Part shown: piece after piece, positions 49,086-59,049 of the stretch
How positions within the stretch are numbered: the stretch's first letter is position 1
How the letters are laid out: each line of letters opens with the position of its first letter
NCBI GenBank assembly: GCA_950295325.1
Contig: OX485808.1
Location: 26,744,527-26,804,526, forward strand
Length of the DNA stretch: 60,000 nt
Direction of reading: 5' to 3'
DNA from: Polytrichum commune
Lineage: Eukaryota; Streptophyta; Polytrichopsida; Polytrichales; Polytrichaceae
Notes under the pieces: generated by a model
Database searches by the model: none
Seen by the model: the letters and a program-made list of their open reading frames with translations, nothing else
Told to the model about the DNA's origin: nothing
Position numbers and translations under genes: made by a program

Positions 49086-50650
49086 ATTAGTAAGCACACT
49101 TGAATGCCAAGTGTCATGATGTGCCAATTATGATGAAGTTGCTAACCTAGCTTACACCTCAAAATAAGGTAAGTGACACTATTATGCATGTGACACTAAC
49201 TACCATAAACGGTGTAGTGGGTCTGGATAATGACCCCTGTTTCAGAAAAGTTGCTTAAAATTAGTTTTTGAAACTGACATTTGAAAATGCAAACCTTGTC
49301 TAATTCAAACACATATCGTATGAATGGATTCCTCTCAATGCACTTTTTCCAAGCATGTTTCTCGATGTTGTGAAAGAAAATTTTATCAATCCATTAGAAT
49401 TACTTAGAAGGAAGAGTTACCACCATGTTGATGAGCATTAGATCGCATGCCACTCTCTGGCTAGCCTCCAGTGGGGTAGAGTGCGAAGTATTTTTCTGCG
49501 AGTGTCTATGGGTTATGTAGGCTACCTGGACAGGGCAGCGGGATCAATTTGTCATCTTCTCGAACGTTGAATCTTCGTGCTGCAAACACAAGCCACTTCT
49601 TGTAATCAACGACAATGCTTCTGTCAGCCGAGGATTACAGATCGTCAGATGTGTACTTAGAACTCTTCATTTTACATGGTGATCATGACAATCAAGAAGG
49701 AAATCTCTCAAAACGCAATCTGCAGAACCCACTCAATTAAAATTAATCTAGTGAAATTTCTCTTAGCTGAGATTAATCACCCATCTATTCGTATGAAAAA
49801 TATCGCATGCCACTCGATCTCAAGAACCAGAACTAGCCTAGGCTCCTGTGGCAAGTACCAAAGGCTTCCTCCAAGTGATCAACCGCAGGCAATGGCTAGT
49901 TATCGATTCGAAAAAGAGCTCTATAACCTTGGCTACCCAAACTACTTGCCTTGCCGATTAACGATGATTTCTTCGACCCGCAATGCATTGAAAACGATAT
50001 GTTTCCCAGTTTCGTAATGGGTATGCAACGTCTTTTGGTTGGAAGTTTGAAGGAACCCAAAAATCAATCCTGAAACCGTTGCAAAAACCTCGTCACAAAA
50101 TTGTATTCATAATCTACTCTTGTTGCACCTAGGAGCCAAAATGCATTTCAGCAACCTTAATTCCCTGATCAGCTGAGCATAAATCACACTGCAAGCCACA
50201 AGATGAGAATGTCTCACCTACATTAATTCGATCGCATGCCACTGGATACGAAATTAATACGGGCAGCCTAGCCTCCTGTGGCAAGACTTATCGAAGGCTT
50301 CGTGCAGGTCTCAGGCAATGGCTTATCTAGGCTTAGTAACCTGTGGAGTGCGGAATCCGGATCAATGCGAAAAGGAGCTCAACCTTGTCTTGGTCGTGGC
50401 CGACAGAAGAATGCAGAATCCGCGCCTGCTGACTAATTTGGAGCAACTCATTGCATTCTGCATGATCATCTTGTCCTGGCCATCATCCGATCCGATCCAA
50501 GGTATCTTCTCGGCCTGGTTCAAATCACGAAGTAATAGTTTGCACTGCCGGACCCGCACCTGTGACGACCAAACAAACTCGATCAGGCATTGTATAATTG
50601 ACTGCACACGGCTCTTACAAATTTCGATCGGGAGCGGAAATATTCGGACA
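49086..50650. other. P450 upstream region with local duplications
   Basis: A segment with the landmarks tcgcatgccact, agcct..ctcctgtggcaag, aggctt and caggcaatggctta/ctag occurs at about 49800-49900 and again at about 50230-50330, with a third partial copy at 49450. The open frames here (49676-50017, 50318-50860) show no domain and are not called. Confidence 0.55.
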
Positions 50651-51240
50651 TCTCTCTGGGCCAGGTCTCGTGGGATTAAATGGGTTCTTGCGATTGAGAT
50701 TGGCGATATTTTTTATTTATCGGAAGGTTCACGGACCTACTCTCAGGGTAAATCCATCCTGGATGGGACATTCTGGCTCTCATCAGATTACGTAGGTCCA
50801 AGTGCATCATGCATGATGTCTTTTAATTTTGGTTGCAACAGTTCAGGAACTGATCAATAAGTCCAAAACTGGGCAAGTGAGGGTTATCATCTCTTGGGTG
50901 GACCTTGAGATTGGTCCAACCACATCACGACGCCTATTAATTTTGGTTGCTACACTTTAAGGCACCGGGCAATAGTCCAAGACTGGGGGGGGCAAAAGTG
51001 AGAGTTGGCATTTCTTGGGTGAACCTTGAGATCATCATTGCCAATGTATTTATCCTTCATCGGATATATTTACGTGAGTGGGAGGGTCAAACGATCTTGG
51101 ATGGTGTATCGTGATGCCAATGAGATTCATAGGTCCAAGTATTATATTCCGGTTGTATCCGATCGAGTCGCACACTTGTATTTCGGTCCCGGCCATCCGA
51201 TGAGATCATGTTTTGCCTTGTGAATCAGTAGGATGCCCGC
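50651..51240. repeat. Imperfect tandem duplication
   Basis: taattttggttgc(a/t)aca..agtccaa(a/g)actggg..tcttgggtg(g/a)accttgagat occurs at 50824-50913 and 50937-51032. A second landmark pair (tggatgg..attcataggtccaagt and similar) at about 50760-50800 and 51095-51140 suggests a unit of about 100 bp nested in a larger one. Confidence 0.6.
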
Positions 51241-51587
51241 AACGGCTCACAGATGATACAAAAACCAGCAGGATGCGCTCTGGGGTGCGACAAACTACGA
51301 AATCCTCTCCGGCTACCCAAAAATGCCGCCTCGAGAAAAACCGACCCAATATTCACCGCACCGGCCATGTTCTCGTGCCAGCATCTATGCGCCGGATGCG
51401 ATCAACGCATCGAATCAACCGATCGCTTTTGATTGCCAGCATTTGTGGCCAACATTTTAAAAAAGATTCTAGAGTTTAAGGAACATATTTGTGTATTCTA
51501 ATCGACGAAACACAAAATTTGTCTCGCTTGGCTGCTTAATTGGTACTTGATCAAACTAGAATCGACAATTTGACACTTGTCGCACAT

Positions 51588-51670
51588 CCGACCATAGCTC
51601 AGTTGGTAGAGCGGAGGACTGTAGTTGATTCAGAAATCCTTAGGTCACTGGTTCGAATCCGGTTGGTCGG
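51588..51670 (+). tRNA. tRNA-Tyr(GTA) with 11-nt intron, copy 1
   Basis: The acceptor arms CCGACCA and TGGTCGG pair perfectly; the D arm is GCTC-AGTTGGTA-GAGC, the anticodon stem GAGGA/TCCTT, and the T arm ACTGG-TTCGAAT-CCGGT. The anticodon is GTA. An 11-nt intron follows position 37 (ttgattcagaa), the usual site in plant tRNA-Tyr genes. Both internal promoter boxes (A box in the D arm, B box GGTTCGAATCC) are intact. Confidence 0.97.
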
Positions 51671-51793
51671 AATCTCCTTCCAAATTCCCTCATTTTACTA
51701 CGCACAGCATTTTGTTTGAGTTGATCAATCTGCACTTAGTTTATTGTAGTTTATTATGCGACTGGAATGGGCAATGTGACACATGTCACATAT

Positions 51794-51876
51794 CCGACCA
51801 TAGCTCAGTTGGTAGAGCGGAGGACTGTAGATGGTGCAGAAATCCTTAGGTCACTGATTCGAATCCGGTTGGTCGG
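51794..51876 (+). tRNA. tRNA-Tyr(GTA) with 11-nt intron, copy 2, T-stem mismatch
   Basis: Same structure as copy 1 with intron atggtgcagaa. One base differs inside the mature part: the T arm reads ACTGA-TTCGAAT-CCGGT, so the conserved G53-C61 pair becomes A-C and the B box becomes GATTCGAATCC. That change should weaken both folding and TFIIIC binding, so this copy may be a pseudogene or poorly expressed. Confidence 0.93.
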
Positions 51877-51959
51877 AACTCCCTCCCAAATTCCCTTATT
51901 CCCTTATTTCATTGTGCACATTATTTTGTTTGAGTTGATCAATCTGCACTTCGTTTATA

Positions 51960-52875
51960 CAGTCAAACCTCGTTAATATGTGACACTCATTTATACAATA
52001 CCCTCGATATTACAACACATTTTTGTGCGACCACACTTTTTAGTTCAAAACTCCCTCTTTTATACGACTACGACACTCAATAATGCGACATTTAGAATCT
52101 CCGTTTGGCCATATTAAAGAGGTAAACACCATATTCGAAATTTTGGGAAAATTCCATGATTTTGGGAAAATACAGTTTAGGTTGAGTCGACCTAAAATGT
52201 ACCCTCTGGGTAAATTTTAGGTCGACTCCACCTAAACTGTCATCAAATTGGGAGACTGGAAATCTCCCAAAATTTTGAATATGGTGTTGGTAGTTAATCC
52301 TAAAATTCCTTTCATCTATGTTACGTACATCTAAATACATCCGTTTTCACAAAGGAACTACTTGAGAACTTTACTTATCATTGGGAGCTTAATGATAATT
52401 AGGGTTACTAGTGTAGAATGGACATGGTTAGGGTTAGAATGGCCTCCTACCTAGTATGTTGTCTTGTACATGGGTGATACAGTTGCACTAGTATCTTGAT
52501 GCTAAACGTCATGCATCATTGTTGTTTAGTTTCTTATTAGAGAACTCTTTATATTTTGGTGTTAAATGAAATTATTAGTTTTCAAAAGTTAGTAGGGAAG
52601 TGAGATAAGATGGTAGTTGCTAACTTGGGTAGGCACCACTAGGGATCTTTGAACTCCTATTTCAAGAGGTCTTGAGAATATTTGTATTTGTTTGGAGTTA
52701 TAAGTTATTATTTCATACCATCTATATTACTTAAACTTGCTATATATATTTCTAAGCTCATATTGCTTATGATTTTGTATTCCCTCAATAGTACGACAAT
52801 TTTATGCCATTTGTCATATTAACGAGAAGATGACACAATACGATATTTTTTGTGTTTCCCAAACGCGTCATGCTA
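51960..52875. mobile_element. Pogo/Emigrant-like element between tRNA copies
   Basis: The insert begins right after TA with CAGTCAAACCTCGTTAATAT, which resembles the termini of pogo-type elements (plant Emigrant starts CAGTAAAACCTC). Near the other side, ttgtcatattaacgag (52811-52826) is the complement of the left end (12 bp perfect). The right terminus itself is eroded, so the right border is estimated from where the tRNA-unit flank resumes. TACGAC/GCGAC words recur inside. No transposase is encoded. Confidence 0.6.
52126..52287. repeat. Nested fold-back repeat inside the pogo-like insert
   Basis: Outer arms acaccatattcgaaattttgggA / tcccaaaattttgaatatggtgt enclose inner arms acagtttaggt.gagtcgacctaaaatg.. 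/ ..attttaggtcgact.cacctaaactgt around a short loop (accctctgggt). The whole 162-bp block is close to palindromic and looks like a separate MITE. Confidence 0.85.
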
Positions 52876-52915
52876 AAGAGGGAGTGGGATGAGCATTGTG
52901 ACACATGTCACACAT

Positions 52916-52998
52916 CCGACCATAGCTCAGTTGGTAGAGCGGAGGACTGTAGCTGGTGCAGAGATCCTTAGGTCACTGGTTCGAATCCGGTTGGTCGG
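52916..52998 (+). tRNA. tRNA-Tyr(GTA) with 11-nt intron, copy 3
   Basis: Exons are the same as in copy 1, with an intact T arm and intron ctggtgcagag. The flanks also match the other copies: tgtgacacatgtcac before the gene and cattttgtttgagt(t/c)gatcaat after it, so the gene was copied as part of a larger unit. Confidence 0.97.
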
Positions 52999-53345
52999 AA
53001 CCCTTGAAGATTATCTTATTTTACTAGATACATCATTTTGTTTGAGTCGATCAATTTGTACTTAGTTTACAGTAGTTTATTGTGGGATCTTATAGAAGCT
53101 TCATAACAACATTATTCAGCCATGTGGGTCGTTCCCACGACATCGGAATATGTGAATTACATTATGTGGGTTCTTTGAATGAACTAGGAATATTTTGTTT
53201 AGTATTCATACATTCAGGTTGAACTTGGAAATTTGGGTGGAGTATATTCTTGGCACTATACACATGACTTACTATGCATTACAAGAATATTCACATGAAA
53301 CACAGTTCAATCTGACATTATTTCCTAAAATTACTATTCATAGCA

Positions 53346-54143
53346 CACTAGAAGAAATCTTGTCCAAATCAACCATGCAGGGTTGCGGGAATCATAGTGG
53401 AAACAGTCACCGGTATCCGGTGGTAGCAATTAGTCGATGCGCTCTTGAGGGCCTAGTCGAAAGCCGGGTGATGCACCCAATAGTGTTGTTTTCAACCCCG
53501 TGGGCGATCTGTGGGTGATGATCTTCATCGTGGGAATGATACATACCCTTTGCTCATCCTACCACAATAGGTAGGATGGATTGAGTTTTGGGTGACATTC
53601 ATTCGGTGCCCTCTTGGTAACGTGCAGCGGAATTGGTGTACTTTGTGGTGTGTACCACCTACCCGCATTGGTAGACATACCAAGATTGCCACCGTTGTGG
53701 CTCCAAACATGCCATTCACCTATCATGTGTTGACACGACCCTCATCGGTGTATATGGAGGGTATAACAAGTTACCCATCCATAGGTGGTGCATACTAGTC
53801 ACTGGACAAACCGAATGGGGGTGGATGTATTGGGTCACATAGTGCATTATCGTAAACATGGTTGGGTGTCAGTTCAGGTATAGGGTTTATATGACATTCG
53901 GGTACATACTTACCCACAAGGTCACCATATCCGGTTTTGCTTGCCCAATGCCGTATCCACGCATGCCACATCAGTCGGCAGATGGCCAAAGAGGTGCCAT
54001 TCGTTACCTATAGGTGGGTGACACTTATGAGCGATGAGTAGTGAGCAGTAAGACATGAGCAATGAGCGGCAACACATGAATAATAATCCAAAATTAGAAA
54101 CAGTGCACGGGTTTAGGGTTCGTAAACTAGATGTAGTACTACA
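53346..54143. mobile_element. Possible CACTA element with a left terminus only
   Basis: At 53346 CACTAGAAGAAATCTTGTCC repeats the terminus of the MITE at 54144. The region to 54143 has no recognisable gene but contains short subterminal-like words (ggcctagtcgaaagccggg near 53450, similar to the MITE's ggcctagtcgcaaggccgg). No separate right terminus is present, so the MITE may mark the right end of a larger element or be a second insertion. Confidence 0.4.
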
Positions 54144-54368
54144 CACTAGAAGAAATCTTGTCCATTTCAACCGAGGCCATCGCGACTCGTGCACCCAAAA
54201 AATGCATAAACAAATCAATTTGTTGGCACCCGGAAGGTACCCGTGGTGTACCCATGGAGGGTGCCCCCCCGGTTGCCAACCAAATTGATTTGTTTATGCA
54301 TTTTTTGGGTGCGAGTTGTGATGGCCTAGTCGCAAGGCCGGTTGAAATGGACAAGATTTCTTCTAGTG
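54144..54368. mobile_element. 225-bp CACTA-type fold-back MITE with 3-bp target duplication
   Basis: The ends are CACTAGAAGAAATCTTGTCC and its exact complement, flanked by ACA on both sides (54141-54143 and 54369-54371). CACTA ends with a 3-bp duplication define the EnSpm/CACTA superfamily. Almost the whole element is palindromic: the inner arms caaatcaatttgttggcacc and its near complement flank a short loop. Confidence 0.88.
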
Positions 54369-54997
54369 ACATTAATTGTATATTTTCAATTGTAAATTGG
54401 AAATACGTAAAATGAAGCAAGAATAAAGGAGGTGTATTACCATGGATCATTTGGAATTCTTTCGGTCCATTGCTTATTTTTATTATAACAATCCAAACCA
54501 ATACATGTCATTTATTGACATTCTTATACATGCGGCTTAATGGAACACTTGCAATACTACTCACACTCTACAATACCATCAAGTTCAAGTCCTTGCATGA
54601 CCTCGTTGTAAGTATATGTAGGTGCATGAATGAACTTGTCACTCTCATAGTCCACCTTGCACAAAAATCTAAACACATAATAAAGATATTTGCAATAGAT
54701 TTATTTTCCTTTATTTCCCAATGCATGAGAGAACATTTTTGTGAAATCCGGGCATGTGCAATGCGGGATGTCACCAATTGTGACACGGTATGTGATATCC
54801 TTCTTGAAGACAATGTTCATTATCACTTGAGTTGTTTTGTAATGAGTGTAGGAAAGACATTGGAGGATAAAGCAAGAACCATAGTAAGACTACAATCCAA
54901 AATATGTTCTCCAATTAGCAGCCACTTGCAGAGCGCCCAACAAGTGACGAGTTGGTGCAAGAAGAAAATACTAAACTATCTCAACCACCCTCAATCT

Positions 54998-57900
54998 ATG
55001 GCATCAAAGGGTAAAACCATTGTGTTCAATGTGGACGACCACAAAAAGCTGATGAGGAGGGAGTCGAGATTATGGAGGTTGTGAATGTGGACTTGGGAGA
55101 GGGCATCACCCATTTCCATACCTTGGGTGATTTGGAGCAACCAAAGCCCAAGAATTTATAGTTTAAGGTAAAGTTTCCTTATTGTCGGGATGGATTGACG
55201 CAACTTTGCCCACCGAAAAAGAATTTAGAGTCAACTTTGAAGAATCATATGGGTAGCACGAAGCACATGCAAGTCGTGGAGGAGTCCAAGAATGTCGACC
55301 AAAGGGGAAGTGTGCTACTCTCAGGAAGAAGAGGAAGGCCGCGGACAATATCCTCAATTAGTGTGCAATCAAATCAATCAGATCTTCATACATTCTACAA
55401 AGGCGTAGCACACGTGGGCCAAGAAGGTGATTCATCAAGTTTTTATAGTCATGCATTGTTGTCTCTAATGTGTTGGGGTTCATGGGGGCCTAAGGTTATG
55501 TATGGAGATGTGTCGTATGTTGTTCTTCCTTTCCTAGATGATCGTCATATAAGAGCATTTTGGTATCCAGAACCACATGCTAGAGCATCATCTTTGTTGA
55601 TGGGGTTGAGGTCGTAATGAGAGGTACCTTTTGCTATAGGGATTGCCATAGACCATCCGGGTCTATTGGTGGGTTTATTAATTATACATGCTCCATGTGT
55701 GAGCAAATCTCTCAACAAGATGACTTTAGAAAGAGAATCACTAGAGAGGAGAAATGTAATCAGAAAAAGGGGTTCAGGTCCACTGCCAAGGGTATGAATG
55801 TAGGATGCCTCTTCGTTAGTGAATTGGTTCATCATAGCAGGGATGTGGCAAAGGAGTATAGATTGGAAAAACTCCATCATTGCGCAACTAGAGCGAGGAT
55901 CACACAACTCAAAGTGAAACGGCCTACACTCCATGAAATGGCCAAGTCTACCTTTGCTGATGGAAATGTAGTGAAGTTGTGCGAGAACATTGTGAAAGCA
56001 CACTGTACTAGGGCCTTTGGTGGCAAACCCGTTCTATGGGATTTCTTCCAAGATGTAGCCCAAAATCTTAATCAAGATAGTCAAGGTAACCATTACATTG
56101 TTAATACTAAGTGTTTTGCTCAAGCTATGAAAGTCTATGGAGGCAGACGTATGTGTGACTTCTTTGCACTAAACTTTGTTGGTCCAAACTATAGTACCAT
56201 CAAGGGGGATCTTATAAAGGGAGTGCAATTCCTAACACGCTGAGATTTTTGTTGTTGTAGCTTGTGTTTGCAAAGATGCTAAGATTGTGCACAATATTGT
56301 ATGTCCTATGCCAGTCATTTTTGCATAGGATGAGACTAAGGTTAAGGGTAGGATTTTGTGGGAGTCTAAGTGGGATACATTGGCAGGCTTCTGTGGGCAT
56401 AAAATATATCACATCTATATTACTTCTTTCAAGCCCAAGATTGGTTTAGGAGTAGATGGATACAACAATATTGTGGATTCCTTCCCAACCAGGGTGGTAG
56501 TTTCGCCAGGGTCATAGTCATGATGTCGTGTAAATAACGATCGTGTGTCACTACAGCTCGAGTACCAATCACCACTAACAAACAACACTAAAACATAGCA
56601 AAGTCACACATAAACAATACACCTCGACAGAGAAGTAAGAGAGTCAAACACTCATGAGAGCTCTAAATCTCTCTTCAAATGCACACAATGAATCAAGTTA
56701 TCTCTCACTCCACCACGGGAGAATCCAAGAGTATAAGTAGGAGAAGGAGAACTCAAGTTTTATTGCAAACATGCAATCTTCACCTCACACAAGCTCTCTT
56801 CACACACTCACTCACAAGACTTGACTTGGCAAGAATGCCAACCCAAGGAGGAGGCTCCTCACTTAGGAGCCTTCCTCTCCACAAATAAGATTCATCCATC
56901 CAAATCTAAATGGATGAAACCCAACGGATAAGGTGTGGCCGCCAACGCCGCATACCGTGACAATGAACCCACTTCACGAAAAGTTGCCTCACCTTACATT
57001 GGTTGTTTCTTGTACATGCAGTTGCTTCGAAGCCTCATGAGTGAGGCGACAGTGGGAAATGATAGATTCTTTGTGGTTCAAAGAATGCCACTCATCTATA
57101 GGGCCCATAATTGGGCATGCTAGTGACGGCAACAACCAAAAGAGACAATTGATACTTCATGACTATCGTACTAAAGAGGGGTCTCGTTTGGATGTGGGAT
57201 GGGATGGATGGTTGATGAGTGCTTCCACAAATAACGAGGGAGATGCGTTTGGTCTACACAACCATGATTATATCCATAATAGGAAAAATTTGATTAATCC
57301 ATTGTTGTCTTCAGCCCCTTGTATGCAACTTGGTGGAGATGTGTGTTTACTCCAACATGTCAGTCATGTATACAACCGCTTCATGGCTAATGAACATGGA
57401 TTAAGACAAGAAGACATTGACTAAAGAGATAGGCAAAATCGGGGATCAGCACAAAGGTTGTGCTCGGAAAAGGTTAGAGTATATATGTCTCAAACGTATC
57501 CGGGAAGTTGATGATGTACATACAAAGTGGATGTTGGTTACCGAATATTATTTGCAAATATGTGTAAATTGTATTGATATTTTGTGCTCCCCAAGGCATT
57601 CTTTGAGGTCTAGGATAGTTCTAGCTGCAAAGGTGTCTTCTTCTTTTTTCGCATGTGGAGGTTGTGGTTGAAACTTGGGTACCACGCCGTGCAAGGTAAT
57701 TCAATGGAGATTGTTGAGGCCTGTCATTTTGTCATTTTGATGTGCTCCTTATATCCCACTTTCGCAATAGGTATGCCCATCTCCCAGTCCCCTTGCATCT
57801 CACTAGATTAGACTCTTATGAATTTATTTTTTCTAAGATTGGGGGTATGAATGGGAATGAGAGAGCCTAAGATTTCCATGAACTGCTAAATATAACAAAC

Positions 57901-58242
57901 ACCCTTAATCATCTTTTTGTTGTAGAATATGTTAATAATGGACTGAAGTTTAAAAAACAACACAATAAGATGGAAAACATATGGGCCAAACTACACCCAC
58001 TTAAAGAAGGCAAAACACCATGTGACCTTGGGGACTACTTGGAGATTCCAACAAATAATGAGGTGGTGTTGGCTCTAAAGGAGGGTCTAATAGAAGCCCA
58101 ACGACTTCTATGGCACTTGAACATGGCGCCTTCCGTACATGCTAGAGGAAACCTTAAAGTTTGGTTCAACAAGCCGTGGGAGCTAGAAACAACATTTGAG
58201 ACACACTTTTGGTTAGTTAGTCAAGCAACCTCATTTTCCTAG
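54998..58242 (+). pseudogene. Unclassified transposase-like long ORF, broken
   Basis: A chain of plus-strand coding blocks runs for over 3 kb. It starts MASKGKTIVFNVDDHKKL at 54998, then an acidic stretch, then a zinc-finger-like FPYC..KKNLESTLKNHMGSTKH at about 55175-55265 and an AT-hook-like RRGRP. Next come YVVLPFLDDRHIRAFWYPE (to about 55580), MRGTFCYRD and a Cys pair YTCSMCEQI (55617-55710), VGCLFVSEL, a block to 56243 ending SGNHYIVNT-like and CDFFALNFVGPNYSTIKGDL, then LAGFCGHK and GVDGYNNIVDSFP (to 56490). After about 500 bp of foreign-looking DNA, IGPIIGHASDGNNQKRQL, HNHDYIHNRKNLINPL and RREVDDVHTKWM-like blocks follow (57080-57670), and a last one at 57970-58242. Stops and frame changes occur near 55045, 55158, 55590, 56243 and 57424. 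The large size, the Zn-finger start and the conserved GHASDG and DYIHN stretches suggest a DNA transposon protein, but I cannot name the superfamily. Confidence 0.6.
56491..56990. other. Non-coding interruption of the unclassified ORF
   Basis: Between the GYNNIVDSFP block and the next coding block, about 500 bp have no matching open frame and a different, CA-rich composition (tcacacaagctctcttcacacactcactc). It could be an insertion or an intron; no clear terminal repeats were seen. Confidence 0.4.
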
Positions 58243-58481
58243 CACCTTGCTGAATAAGGATTTGATGCCTTGCACGAATCGACAACCATGTGGAAGGCAT
58301 CAAGAGATCTATCTCATTGGGAAACCATGACAACCCAACATCATCAAATATCACGGTTGATGATATCAAGGAGGAAATTCTTGCTTAAGTGTAAAACTCT
58401 TTCCATCTCTCGAGGAAGAAACCAAATATCCTCCACAAGAAGAATTTTCTCAACCATTAACATCACCACAACGCAAGATCC

Positions 58482-58880
58482 TTGTTGCTTATCACATCTC
58501 GAATTGTAGACTTGCCATTGAAACCTTTGGTGGTTAACTACCCCTATCCTAGAGATAGTAGATTATGCCACTTTTGCTCTTATAATGTAGTTGAAAACAA
58601 GACACATTTTGTGCTAGAGTGTCCCCTAAATAATTCCATAAAAGATAAGTTTCACTCACTATTTGAGAACGTAGTATTAAGGAGTCTCAAGTCATTTTTT
58701 CAATTGGACCACCAAGTCAATGTTAGCATCTATCTCACAAAGGCTACCACACTCCATCACCCTAGGGAATTAGCCAGTTTGACATCATCATGGTGTATTA
58801 TTAGTCCCATAAGCCTTTTGGCTTCCGAGACTTTTAAACCAATTTCATTTCATTACAAAAAGTATCAAAAAAATAAATAA
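58482..58880 (+). pseudogene. LINE-like C-terminal zinc-binding fragment, copy 2
   Basis: Encodes RLCHFCSYNVVENKTHFVLE then CPLNNSIKDKF, giving C-x2-C, E, H and C spaced as in the zinc-binding tail that follows reverse transcriptase in many plant non-LTR retrotransposons. The next 60 residues (FFQLDHQVNVSIYLTKATTL) have no named domain. The DNA at 58560-58840 is the partner of 19890-20190. No reverse transcriptase is present here, and it abuts the unclassified ORF by only 240 bp. Confidence 0.6.
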
Positions 58881-58912
58881 AAGATGAACATGGCTTAACA
58901 TTACTCAATGAC

Positions 58913-59015
58913 ATGGGCCCTCAGAATATAACAGTGGAATACTGGGAGCTTAGTCTAAATCTGAGTCCCCTAACGCAACTTTTCAAGCCAAATGTTATAT
59001 TCTGAGGGCCCACAT
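58913..59015. repeat. Inverted repeat with 21-bp arms
   Basis: atgggccctcagaatataaca and its complement (one unpaired base) flank about 60 bp. Weaker pairing extends outward (aacattactcaatga against gttgagtgatgtt) to about 58887-59042. A half copy (aacatgggccctcaa) follows at 59079. Confidence 0.8.
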
Positions 59016-59049
59016 AATGAAACCTAAATGTTGAGTGATGTTATTTGGA

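Larger units (their letters stand above)
51540..53095 (+). repeat. tRNA-Tyr repeat array
   Basis: Copies 1 and 2 are spaced 206 bp start to start; copy 3 follows after 1122 bp. Shared flanks (gtgacacatgtcac upstream; tttgtttgagttgatcaatctgcacttagtttattgtagt downstream) show that whole units were duplicated in tandem and that the larger gap between copies 2 and 3 comes from inserted DNA. Confidence 0.85.

Noticed and set aside
50318-50860. 180-codon plus-strand open frame
   Set aside because: Lies in locally duplicated non-coding DNA; no domain and unlikely composition.
54470-55084. 204-codon plus-strand open frame
   Set aside because: Its first 170 codons show no protein-like pattern; only the end, from the ATG at 54998, fits the unclassified transposase-like protein.
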